From Paragordius varius (Eukaryota > Nematomorpha): 64,000 nt of DNA. Location: positions 9,176,001 to 9,240,000 of the forward strand of contig OZ176055.1 of NCBI GenBank assembly GCA_964247055.1. Direction: 5' to 3'. The position numbers were made by a program, and so were the translations under genes. The notes under the pieces are model-generated. The model was not told where the DNA came from. It saw only the letters and a program-made list of their open reading frames with translations, and did no database searches. Shown piece by piece: positions 11,719 to 23,400 of this stretch. Position 1 is the stretch's first letter. Each line of letters opens with the position of its first letter.

Positions 11719-11954
11719 TTACTCTTCTGAATCTAAAATTATGTTTTTCGATGAATGTTTTAATGAGGTCGTTTTTGAAAATAAAACTCCTCCATAGATT
11801 GCTATTTTATTTTAATATTAAGTTCTGCCAAGGATCCATTGGTTTCTCTTAGATCATTCCCTTCTTGGGTCATCGCAAACAATCTATACTTAGGACATAT
11901 AAAATCCAACTCATTGAAAAAGTTCTTGATATTTAAGTCTTTTTTGCCAAAATA
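11719..11954 (-). pseudogene. Coding-like remnant, unrecognised
   Basis: On the minus strand, 11,954-11,802 is open for 50 codons and contains NIKNFFNELDFICPKYRLF and EGNDLRETNGSLAEL, with a composition more protein-like than neighbouring open frames. A second open piece in another frame (containing AIYGGVLFSKTTS) follows directly and ends at 11,719. The two together could be a decayed exon or transposase fragment. No family is recognised, and chance cannot be excluded. Confidence 0.25.
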
Positions 11955-12250
11955 TTAATAGCAATAAATACCTGATTAGAATAGTTTATCAACATTTTTT
12001 AAAAGATTCAAATATAAGCATTTAAAGCAATGGTATTCAAGAAAATATTTAAAGGGCCGCAAAAATATCTTGTCTCAAGAACTGTGCAATATATAACTAT
12101 AAAAACTTGGATATATCTATACTTAAAAATATATCTGATAATTCAGGGCCATAAATACACTTTTAGTGCCGCAGTTTTAAATAAAATGATTAAATTCAAT
12201 TCTTTCCATAGCCATAAACTGTCTTTTTAAAAAATAATTCAAGAAAAAAA

Positions 12251-12472
12251 ATGGGGCATAATCTGAAGTTTTTAATTTCACATTTCAAATTTGTGGAATG
12301 CACCTAAAAAGCCATTAAAACATGTAACTGATATATTATGATTAGTGTAAATGTAAAAATAATGGGGCATAATCTGAAGTTTTTAATTTCACATTTCAAA
12401 TTTGTAGAATGCACCTAAAAAGCCATTAAAACATGTAACTGATATATTATGATTAGTGTAAATGTATGATTG
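12251..12472 (+). repeat. Tandem duplication, 111 bp x 2
   Basis: Two adjacent copies, starting at 12,251 and 12,362, differ at one visible base (gtggaatgc versus gtagaatgc). Each begins 'atggggcataatctg'. The near identity implies a recent duplication. It lies immediately to the left of the degenerate satellite and is unrelated to the 42-bp monomer. Confidence 0.9.
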
Positions 12473-12560
12473 CAATATTCATTGGGTTGTAAGTTTTTTT
12501 TTATATGTAAATTTCAAAATGTTTCAGTTACCTTAAATTATAAATTATACAATCAGTATC

Positions 12561-13905
12561 GGTTCTTCATCCAACTAGAGTTGGAGAAATATCCAATTCT
12601 TTATTTCTTCAACCAACAGAGTTGGAGAAATATCCATTTCTTTATTTCTTCATCCAACAACAGTTGGAGAAATATCCCTTTCTCCATTTTCTTATCTAAC
12701 AAGAGTTGAAAAAATTTCCAAGAGTTGGAAAAATATCCCGGCCACCGGTTCTCCATCCAACACGAGTTGGATAGATATTCCTCTATATTTTTCCATTTGT
12801 AAATCCAAAGAGTTTGATAAATATCCAAGATTTGTATATTCCGTTTTCTACTTATTCTCCAACAAAAGTTGGAGAAAATCCCTTTCTTCATTTTTTCATT
12901 CAACAAGAGTTGAAGAAATATGCCGTTTTTTATTTCTTCCATAAAAAAGAGTTGAAAAAATATGCCATTCTCCATTTATTCATCCAACAATAGTTGGAGA
13001 AATATCCTGTTTTCCAATTCTTCTCCACAAAGATTTGGAGATCTCCCTTTCTCCCCTTTTTCATCCAACAAGAGTTGAATAGATTTCCGAGAATTGGAGA
13101 AATATCCACTTCTCTTGTTCTGCATCCAAACGCAAAGAAATATCCAGTTTCTCATTATAGTTGGGAAAATTTAGAGTTTTCACGTTTTTCACCGACAAGG
13201 AGTTTGAGAAAAACACTTTCTTCATTTAATCCTTCAACAAGAGTTAGAAAAACATTCCTTTCTACATTTTTACATCCAACAAGAGTTGGAGAAATTGGCC
13301 GTTTTGCATTTCTTCTTGCAAAAAGAGCTAGAGAGTTAGAGAAAATCCCTTTATGCATTTCTTTATTCAACAAGAGTTGGGAAAATATCCGGTTCTTCAT
13401 TTGTCCATCCAACAAAAGTTGGAGAAATATTTAAGAGTTGGAGATATATTCCTTTTTCCTTTACCTCATTCATCAAGAGTTCGAGAAATATGCTGTTTTC
13501 CATTTCTTCATCCAACAAAAGTTGAATAGATTTCCAATAATTCAGAGAAATATCCCGTTCTCGTATTCTTCATTCAACGCGATAATGCCGGTCTCCATTT
13601 CTTTATCTTCAACAAAAGTTGTAATCCAAGAGTAATTTATCCCACTCTATTTCTTCATCCAACAAAAGTTGAATAAATTTCCAAGAATTGGAAAGATATC
13701 CCGTTCTTCAGCCAACACGAGTTGGATAAATATTCCTTTCTCCATTTCTTCTTCCGACATTTTTTCACCCAACAAAAGTTGGAGAAATAACCTAATTAGA
13801 GATTTATCCCTTTCTCCATGTCTTCATCCAACAAGAGTTAAAGAAATATGCCGTTTTCCAATTCTTCCTCAAACAAGAGTTAAATAATATTGTCAACGAG
13901 AACGA
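12561..13905 (+). repeat. Degenerate satellite, left flank of module 1
   Basis: Irregular, diverged units related to the 42-bp monomer. Recurrent pieces are 'catccaacaagagttgg', 'agaaatatcc' and 'ctccatttcttcatcc', with spacing disturbed by small insertions such as 'aagagttggagatatatcc'. Units are far less alike than those of the main array. Parts are colinear with 45,780-47,575 in module 2. It is the old, no longer homogenised edge of the array. Confidence 0.9.
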
Positions 13906-13915
13906 ATATTTTATG

Positions 13916-14680
13916 TTAAAATAATAATTTGAATTCTCGTGAAATTTATTAAATTAAACTATCCAAAATTTTCGATACATGGGAGTATCTTTTTCAATGG
14001 ATTAACTACAACAAAAGAAAATAATAATACGATATAATTAAAACATTTGAAAAAAATATAATTATAAATTATGATAACAAAAAAATGCAAAGTGTATGTC
14101 CATGTGTTATTGTTTTTTTCTTGGAGTGGTAATTATTTTAAAGTAATCTGTTTCTTTTAAGAAGTCTTTTGTAACTTTGTTAAGTTCTTTCCTCTCTTCT
14201 CTTCTGTTGATGAGATGTATAATATAGAGCGCTGGACAATCATTACATTTTTTGTGGCAGACGGTACATTCTTTTTTAGTTTCTCGGCGTGGTCTTAAAA
14301 AACTTAATAGATTCTTTGGTGGTTTGTAATAAGCATGTACATCGTTTTCTGTTATAATGTTAATTTTTTTGGATGTATTGTTATAAGTCAGGCACATACA
14401 TCTTTCGGGCGGATTTTGCCTTTCTCTTGGGTTTAATATATTGTTTAATGAAAGAAACAGATTAAAGTATTTACCACTCCAAGAAAAAAACAATAACACA
14501 TAGACACACACTTTGCATTTTTTTGTTATCATAATTTATAATTATATTTTTTCAAATTTTGTTTTAATTATATATTATTTTCTTTTGTTTTAGTTAATCC
14601 ATTTAAAAGATACTCCCATGTATCGAAAATTTTGGATATAATTTAATAAATTTTATGAGAATTCAAATTATTATTTTAAG
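13916..14680. mobile_element. Inverted-repeat (foldback-like) element inside satellite, copy 1
   Basis: A 765-bp element whose outer about 240 bp at each side are inverted copies. Left arm about 13,916-14,158 and right arm about 14,452-14,680 share 'ttttcgatacatgggagt' and 'tttttcttggagtgg'. Both outer edges contain TTAA, which would fit TTAA-targeting (piggyBac-type) insertion, but the ends lack other family signatures. The core encodes a small Cys-containing ORF on the minus strand. A second copy lies at 47,594-48,289 in the same satellite context. Confidence 0.75.
14107..14532 (-). CDS. Small Cys-motif ORF within the inverted-repeat element (141 aa)
   Basis: An open frame crossing the element core and running into both inverted arms. 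The best conserved part is KKECTVCHKKCNDCPALYI followed by a basic segment (INRREERKELNKV). CxxC-x3-CxxC is a plausible zinc-binding knuckle. It faintly recalls the Cys-rich tail of piggyBac-type transposases, but length and spacing differ and no catalytic domain is present. Copy 2 keeps only the last 64 codons intact and carries an internal deletion of about 73 bp. It may be a remnant of an element-encoded protein; expression is uncertain. Confidence 0.35.
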   Translation of the reverse strand: MITKKCKVCVYVLLFFSWSGKYFNLFLSLNNILNPRERQNPPERCMCLTYNNTSKKINIITENDVHAYYKPPKNLLSFLRPRRETKKECTVCHKKCNDCPALYIIHLINRREERKELNKVTKDFLKETDYFKIITTPRKKQ

Positions 14681-15030
14681 TTAAATAAATATACCATTAT
14701 CCATTTTTTCATCCAACTAGAGTTCGAGAAACATGCCGTTTTCCATTTCTTTATCCAACATAAGTTGGATAAATATTCAAGAGTTGGAAATATACCCCTA
14801 TCTCCATTTCTTCATCCACAAAGAGTAGAAATCCCTTTCTCCATTTCCTCATCCAAGAGTTTATAGAAATATTCCATTCTCCATTTATTTATCCAATAAG
14901 AGTTAGATAGTTGGAGAGATCTCCATTTCTCCCTTTTTTCATCCAACGAGAGTTTAATAGATTTCCAAGAATCTGAGAAATAGCCACTTCTCTTGTTCTT
15001 CAGTCAAACGCAAAGAAATATCCAATTCTT
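14681..15030 (+). repeat. Degenerate satellite between inverted-repeat element and array 1
   Basis: Diverged 42-bp-related units, closely matched by 48,300-48,620 in module 2. It includes the landmark unit 'ccacttctcttgttctt' followed by 'caaacgcaaagaaatatcc' near 14,985. At about 15,030 it changes abruptly to regular monomers. Confidence 0.85.
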
Positions 15031-18000
15031 TTCTTCATCCAACTATAATTGGAGAAATATCCAATTCTTCTTTTCTTCATCCAACTCCAGTTGGAGAAAT
15101 ATCCAATTCTTCATTTCTTCATCCAACTCCAGTTGGAGAAATATCCAATTCTTCTTTTCTTCATTCAACTCCAGTTGGAGAAATATCCAATTCTTCTTTT
15201 CTTCATCCAACTCCAGTTAGAGAAATATCCAATTCTTCATTTCTGCATCCAACTCCAGTTGGAGAAATATCCAATTCTCCATTTCTTCATCCAAATACAG
15301 TTGGAGAAATATCCAATTCTTCTTTTCTTCATCCAACTCCAGTTGAAGAAATATCCAATTCTCCATTTCTTCATCCAAATACAGTTGGAGAAATATCCAA
15401 TTCTTCTTTTCTTCATCCAACTCCAGTTGGAGAAATATCCAATTCTTCATTTCTTCATCCAACTCCAGTTGGAAAAGTATCCAATTCTTCTTTTCTTCAT
15501 CCAACTCCAGTTGGAGAAATATCCAATTCTTCTTTTCTTCATCCAACTCCAGTTGGAGAAATATCCAATTCTCCATTTCTTCATCCAAATACAGTTGGAG
15601 AAATATCCAATTCTTCTTTTCTTCATCCAACTCCAGTTGGAGAAATATCCAATTCTTCATTTCTGCATCCAACTCCAGTTGGAGAAATATCCAATTCTCC
15701 ATTTCTTCATCCAAATACAGTTGGAGAAATATCCAATTCTTCTTTTCTTCATCCAACTCCAGTTGGAGAAATATCCAATTCTTCATTTCTTCATCCAACT
15801 CCAGTTGGAAAAGTATCCAATTCTTCTTTTCTTCATCCAACTCCAGTTGGAGAAATATCCAATTCTTCTTTTCTTCATCCAACTCCAGTTGGAGAAATAT
15901 CCAATTCTCCATTTCTTCATCCAAATACAGTTGGAGAAATATCCAATTCTTCTTTTCTTCATCCAACTCCAGTTGGAGAAATATCCAATTCTTCATTTCT
16001 GCATCCAACTCCAGTTGGAGAAATATCCAATTCTCCATTTCTTCATCCAAATACAGTTGGAGAAATATCCAATTCTTCTTTTCTTCATCCAACTCCAGTT
16101 GGAGAAATATCCAATTCTTCTTTTCTTCATCCAACTCCAGTTGGAGAAATATCCAATTCTCCATTTCTTCATCCAAATACAGTTGGAGAAATATCCAATT
16201 CTTCTTTTCTTCATCCAACTCCAGTTGGAGAAATATCCAATTCTTCATTTCTGCATCCAACTCCAGTTGGAGAAATATCCAATTCTCCATTTCTTCATCC
16301 AAATACAGTTGGAGAAATATCCAATTCTTCTTTTCTTCATCCAACTCCAGTTGGAGAAATATCCAATTCTTCATTTCTTCATCCAACTCCAGTTGGAAAA
16401 GTATCCAATTCTTCTTTTCTTCATCCAACTCCAGTTGGAGAAATATCCAATTCTCCATTTCTTCATCCAAATACAGTTGGAGAAATATCCAATTCTTCTT
16501 TTCTTCATCCAACTCCAGTTGGAGAAATATCCAATTCTTCATTTCTGCATCCAACTCCAGTTGGAGAAATATCCAATTCTTCATTTCTTCATCCAACTCC
16601 AGTTGGAGAAATATCCAATTCTTCTTTTCTTCATCCAACTCCAGTTGGAGAAATATCCAATTCTTCTATTCTTCATCCAACTCCAGTTGGAGAAATATCC
16701 AATTCTTCATTTCTGCATCCAACTCCAGTTGGAGAAATATCCAATTCTTCATTTCTTCATCCAACTCCAGTTGGAGAAATATCCAATTCTTCATTTCTTC
16801 ATCCAACTCCAGTTGGAGAAATATCCAATTCTCCATTTCTTCATCCAAATACAGTTGGAGAAATATCCAATTCTTCTTTTCTTCATCCAACTCCAGTTGG
16901 AGAACAATCTTCATTTCTTCATCCAACTCCAGTTGGAGAAATATCCAATTCTTCTTTTCTTCATCCAACTCCAGTTAGAGAAATATCCAATTCTTCATTT
17001 CTTCATCCAAATACAGTTGGAGAAATATCCAATTCTTCATTTCTTCATCCAACTTCAGTTGGAGAAATATACAATTCTTCATTTCTTCATCCAACTCCAG
17101 TTGGAGAAATATCCAATTCTTCTTTTCTTCATCCAACTCCAGTTGGAGAAATATCCAATTCTTCATTTCTGCATCCAACTCCAGTTGGAGAAATATCCAA
17201 TTCTTCATTTCTTCATCCAACTCCAGTTGGAGAAATATCCAATTCTTCTTTTCTTCATCCAACTCCAGTTGGAGAAATATCCAATTCTTCATTTCTTCAT
17301 CCAACTCCAGTTGGAGAAATATCCAATTCTTCATTTCTTCATCCAACTTCAGTTGGAGAAATATACAATTCTTCATTTCTTCATCCAACTCCAGTTGGAG
17401 AAATATCCAATTCTTCTTTTCTTCATCCAACTCCAGTTGGAGAAATATCCAATTCTTCATTTCTTCATCCAACTCCAGTTGGAAAAGTATCCAATTCTTC
17501 TTTTCTTCATCCAACTCCAGTTGGAGAAATATCCAATTCTTCATTTCTTCATCCAACTCCAGTTGGAAAAGTATCCAATTCTTCTTTTCTTCATCCAACT
17601 CCAGTTGGAGAAATATCCAATTCTTCATTTCTTCATCCAACTCCAGTTGGAGAAATATCCAATTCTTCATTTCTTCATCCAACTCCAGTTGGAAAAGTAT
17701 CCAATTCTTCTTTTCTTCATCCAACTCCAGTTGGAGAAATATCCAATTCTTCTTTTCTTCATCCAACTCCAGTTGGAGAAATATCCAATTCTTCTATTCT
17801 TCATCCAACTCCAGTTGGAGAAATATCCAATTCTTCTTTTCTTCATCCAACTCCAGTTGGAGAAATATCCAATTCTTCATTTCTTCATCCAACTCCAGTT
17901 GGAAAAGTATCCAATTCTTCTTTTCTTCATCCAACTCCAGTTGGAGAAATATCCAATTCTTCATTTCTTCATCCAACTCCAGTTGGAGAAATATCCAATT

Positions 18001-18961
18001 CTTCTATTCTTCATCCAACTCCAGTTGGAGAAATATCCAATTCTTCATTTCTGCATCCAACTCCAGTTGGAGAAATATCCAATTCTTCTTTTCTTCATCC
18101 AACTCCAGTTGGAGAAATATCCAATTCTTCTTTTCTTCATCCAACTCCAGTTGGAGAAATATCCAATTCTTCTTTTCTTCATCCAACTACAGTGGAGAAA
18201 TATCCAATTCTTCTTTTCTTCATCCAACTCCAGTTGGAGAAATATCCAATTCTTCTTTTCTTCATCCAACTACAGTTGGAGAAATATCCAATTCTTCTTT
18301 TCTTCATCCAACTCCAGTTGGAGAAATATCCAATTCTTCTTTTCTTCATCCAACTCCAGTTGGAGAAATATCCGATTCTTCATTTCTTCATCCAACTCCA
18401 GTTGGAGAAATATCCAATTCTTCATTTCTTCATCCAACTCCAGTTGGAGAAATATCCGATTCTTCATTTCCTCATCCAACTCCAGTTGGAGAAACATCCA
18501 ATTCTTCATTTCCTCATCCAACTCCAGTTGGAGAAATATCCGATTCTTCATTTCTTCATCCAACTCCAGTTGGAGAAACATCCAATTCTTCATTTCCTCA
18601 TCCAACTCCAGTTGGAGTAATATCCAATTCTTCATTTCTGCATCCAACTCCAGTTGGAGTAATATCCAATTCTTCATTTCTTCATCCAACTCCAGTTGGA
18701 GTAATATCCAATTCTTCATTTCTTCATCCAACTCCAGTTGGAGAAACATCCAATTCTTCATTTCTGCATCCAACTAGAGTTGGAGAAATATCCGATTCTT
18801 CATTTCTTCATCCAACTCCAGTTGGAGAAACATCCAATTCTTCATTTCCTCATCCAACTCCAGTTGGAGTAATATCCAATTCTTCTTTTCTTCATCCAAC
18901 TCCAGTTGGAGAAATATCCAATTCTTCTTTTCTTCATCCAACTACAGTTGGAGAAATATCC

Positions 18962-20475
18962 ACTTCTTCATTTCTTCATCTAAATCCAGTTGAAGGAATA
19001 TCCAATTCTTCTTTTCTTCATCCAACTCCAGTTGGAGAAATATCCAATTCTTCATTTCTTCATCCAACTCCAGTTGGAGAAATATCCGATTCTTCATTTC
19101 TTCATTCAACTACAGTTGGAGAAATATCCGATTCTTCATTTCTGCATCCAACTAGAGTTGGAGAAATATCCAATTCTTCATTTCTTCATCCAACTCCAGT
19201 TGGAGAAATATCCAATTCTTCATTTCTTCATCCAACTCCAGTTGGAGAAATATCCGATTCTTCATTTCCTCATCCAACTCCAGTTGGAGAAACATCCAAT
19301 TCTTCATTTCCTCATCCAACTCCAGTTGGAGAAATATCCGATTCTTCATTTCTTCATCCAACTCCAGTTGGAGAAACATCCAATTCTTCATTTCCTCATC
19401 CAACTCCAGTTGGAGTAATATCCAATTCTTCATTTCTGCATCCAACTCCAGTTGGAGTAATATCCAATTCTTCATTTCTTCATCCAACTCCAGTTGGAGT
19501 AATATCCAATTCTTCATTTCCTCATCCAACTCCAAATGGAGAAATATCCGATTCTTCATTTCCTCATCCAACTCCAGTTGGAGAAATATCCGATTCTTCT
19601 TTTCTTCATCCAACTACAGTTGGAGAAATATCCACTTCTTCATTTCTTCATCTAAATCCAGTTGAAGGAATATCCAATTCTTCTTTTCTTCATCCAACTC
19701 CAGTTGGAGAAATATCCAATTCTTCTTTTCTTCATCCAACTACAGTTGGAGAAATATCCACTTCTTCATTTCTTCATCTAAATCCAGTTGAAGGAATATC
19801 CAATTCTTCTTTTCTTCATCCAACTCCAGTTGGAGAAATATCCAATTCTTCATTTCTTCATCCAACTCCAGTTGGAGAAATATCCGATTCTTCATTTCTT
19901 CATTCAACTACAGTTGGAGAAATATCCGATTCTTCATTTCTGCATCCAACTAGAGTTGGAGAAATATCCAATTCTTCATTTCTTCATCCAACTCCAGTTG
20001 GAGAAATATCCGATTCTTCATTTCCTCATCCAACTCCAGTTGGAGAAACATCCAATTCTTCATTTCCTCATCCAACTCCAGTTGGAGTAATATCCAATTC
20101 TTCATTTCTGCATCCAACTCCAGTTGGAGTAATATCCAATTCTTCATTTCTTCATCCAACTCCAGTTGGAGTAATATCCAATTCTTCATTTCCTCATCCA
20201 ACTCCAAATGGAGAAATATCCGATTCTTCATTTCCTCATCCAACTCCAGTTGGAGAAATATCCGATTCTTCTTTTCTTCATCCAACTACAGTTGGAGAAA
20301 TATCCACTTCTTCATTTCTTCATCTAAATCCAGTTGAAGGAATATCCAATTCTTCTTTTCTTCATCCAACTCCAGTTGGAGAAATATCCAATTCTTCTTT
20401 TCTTCATCCAACTACAGTTGGAGAAATATCCACTTCTTCATTTCTTCATCTAAATCCAGTTGAAGGAATATCCAA
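18962..20475 (+). repeat. Higher-order repeat in array 1 marked by 'ctaaatccagttgaagg'
   Basis: The variant 'catctaaatccagttgaagg' recurs near 18,980, 19,655, 19,778, 20,327 and 20,450. The three clearest block starts are at 18,990, 19,788 and 20,460, that is 798 and 672 bp apart (19 and 16 monomers). This shows duplication of multi-monomer blocks. Confidence 0.75.
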
Positions 20476-23400
20476 TTCTTCTTTTCTTCATCCAACTCCA
20501 GTTGGAGAAATATCCAATTCTTCATTTCTTCATCCAACTCCAGTTGGAGAAATATCCGATTCTTCATTTCTTCATTCAACTACAGTTGGAGAAATATCCG
20601 ATTCTTCATTTCTGCATCCAACTAGAGGAGAAATATCCAATTCTTCATTTCTTCATCCAACTCCAGTTGGAGAAATATCCAATTCTTCATTTCTTCATCC
20701 AACTCCAGTTGGAGAAATATCCGATTCTTCATTTCCTCATCCAACTCCAGTTGGAGAAACATCCAATTCTTCATTTCCTCATCCAACTCCAGTTGGAGAA
20801 ATATCCGATTCTTCATTTCTTCATCCAACTCCAGTTGGAGAAACATCCAATTCTTCATTTCCTCATCCAACTCCAGTTGGAGTAATATCCAATTCTTCAT
20901 TTCTGCATCCAACTCCAGTTGGAGTAATATCCAATTCTTCATTTCTTCATCCAACTCCAGTTGGAGTAATATCCAATTCTTCATTTCTTCATCCAACTCC
21001 AGTTGGAGAAACATCCAATTCTTCATTTCTGCATCCAACTAGAGTTGGAGAAATATCCGATTCTTCATTTCTTCATCCAACTCCAGTTGGAGAAACATCC
21101 AATTCTTCATTTCCTCATCCAACTCCAGTTGGAGTAATATCCGATTCTTCATTTCCTCATCCAACTCCAAATGGAGAAATATCCGATTCTTCATTTCCTC
21201 ATCCAACTCCAGTTGGAGAAATATCCGATTCTTCATTTCTGCATCCAACTAGAGTTGGAGAAATATCCAATTCTTCATTTCTTCATCCAACTCCAGTTGG
21301 AGTAATATCCAATTCTTCATTTCTTCATCCAACTCCAGTTGGAGTAATATCCAATTCTTCATTTCTGCATCCAACTAGAGTTGGAGAAATATCCAATTCT
21401 TCATTTCTGCATCCAACTAGAGTTGGAGAAATATCCGATTCTTCATTTCTTCATCCAACTCCAGTTGGAGAAACATCCAATTCTTCATTTCCTCATCCAA
21501 CTCCAGTTGGAGTAATATCCGATTCTTCATTTCCTCATCCAACTCCAAATGGAGAAATATCCGATTCTTCATTTCTTCATCCAACTCCAGTTGGAGAAAT
21601 ATCCGATTCTTCATTTCCTCATCCAACTCCAGTTGGAGAAATATCCGATTCTTCATTTCTGCATCCAACTAGAGTTGGAGAAATATCCAATTCTTCATTT
21701 CTTCATCCAACTCCAGTTGGAGAAATATCCGATTCTTCATTTCCTCATCCAACTCCAGTTGGAGAAATATCCGATTCTTCATTTCTTCATCCAACTCCAG
21801 TTGGAGAAATATCCGATTCTTCATTTCTTCATCCAACTACAGTTGGAGAAATATCCGATTCTTCATTTCTGCATCCAACTAGAGTTGAAGAAATATCCGA
21901 TTCTTCATTTCTTCATCCAACTCCAGTTGGAGAAACATCCAATTCTTCATTTCCTCATCCAACTCCAGTTGGAGTAATATCCGATTCTTCATTTCCTCAT
22001 CCAACTCCAGTTGGAGAAATATCCGATTCTTCATTTCCTCATCCAACTCCAAATGGAGAAATATCCGATTCTTCATTTCTTCATCCAACTCCAGTTGGAG
22101 TAATATCCGATTCTTCATTTCTTCATCCAACTACAGTTGGAGAAATATCCGATTCTTCATTTCTGCATCCAACTAGAGTTGGAGAAATATCCGATTCTTC
22201 ATTTCCTCATCCAACTCCAAATGGAGAAATATCCGATTCTTCATTTCTTCATCCAACTCCAGTTGGAGAAATATCCAATTCTTCATTTCTTCATCCAACT
22301 CCAGTTGGAGAAATATCCGATTCTTCATTTCTGCATCCAACTAGAGTTGGAGAAATATCCGATTCTTCATTTCCTCATCCAACTCCAAATGGAGAAATAT
22401 CCGATTCTTCATTTCTTCATCCAACTCCAGTTGGAGAAATATCCAATTCTTCATTTCTTCATCCAACTCCAGTTGGAAAAATATCCAATTCTTCATTTCT
22501 TCATCCAACTCCAGTTGGAGAAATATCCAATTCTTCTTTTCTTCATCCAACTCCAGTTGGAGAAATATCCGATTCTTCATTTCTGCATCCAACTCCAAAT
22601 GGAGAAATATCCGATTCTTCATTTCTTCATCCAACTCCAGTTGGAGAAATATCCAATTCTTCTTTTCTTCATCCAACTCCAGTTGGAGTAATATCCGATT
22701 CTTCATTTCCTCATCCAACTCCAAATGGAGAAATATCCGATTCTTCATTTCTTCATCCAAATACAGTTGGAGAAATATCCAATTCTTCATTTCTTCATCC
22801 AACTCCAGTTGGAGAAATATCCGATTCTTCATTTCTGCATCCAACTCCAAATGGAGAAATATCCAATTCTTCATTTCTTCATCCAACTACAGTTGGAGAA
22901 ATATTCAATTCTTCATTTCTTCATCCAACTACAGTTGGAGAAATATTCAATTCTTCATTTCTTCATCCAACTACAGTTGAAGAAATATCCAATTCTTCTA
23001 TTCTTCATCCAACTACAGTTGGAGAAATATTCAATTCTTCATTTCTTCATCCAACTACAGTTGGAGAAATATTCAATTCTTCATTTCTTCATCCAACTAC
23101 AGTTGGAGAAATATTCAATTCTTCATTTCTTCATCCAACTACAGTTGGAGAAATATTCAATTCTTCATTTCTTCATCCAACTACAGTTGGAGAAATATTC
23201 AATTCTTCATTTCTTCATCCAACTACAGTTGAAGAAATATTCAATTCTTCATTTATTCATCCAACTACAGTTGAAGAAATATCCAATTCTTCATTTCTTC
23301 ATCCAACTACAGTTGAAGAAATATTCAATTCTTCATTTCTTCATCCAACTACAGTTGGAGAAATATTCAATTCTTCATTTCTTCATCCAACTACAGTTGA

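Noticed and set aside
15049-18777. 1,242-codon plus-strand open frame (and the long minus-strand frames in both arrays) as repeat-protein genes
   Set aside because: The frames arise because the 42-bp monomer has no stop in four of six frames. They change repeat phase at each monomer of abnormal length, overlap on both strands, and variant sites are silent in different frames, so no frame is selected.
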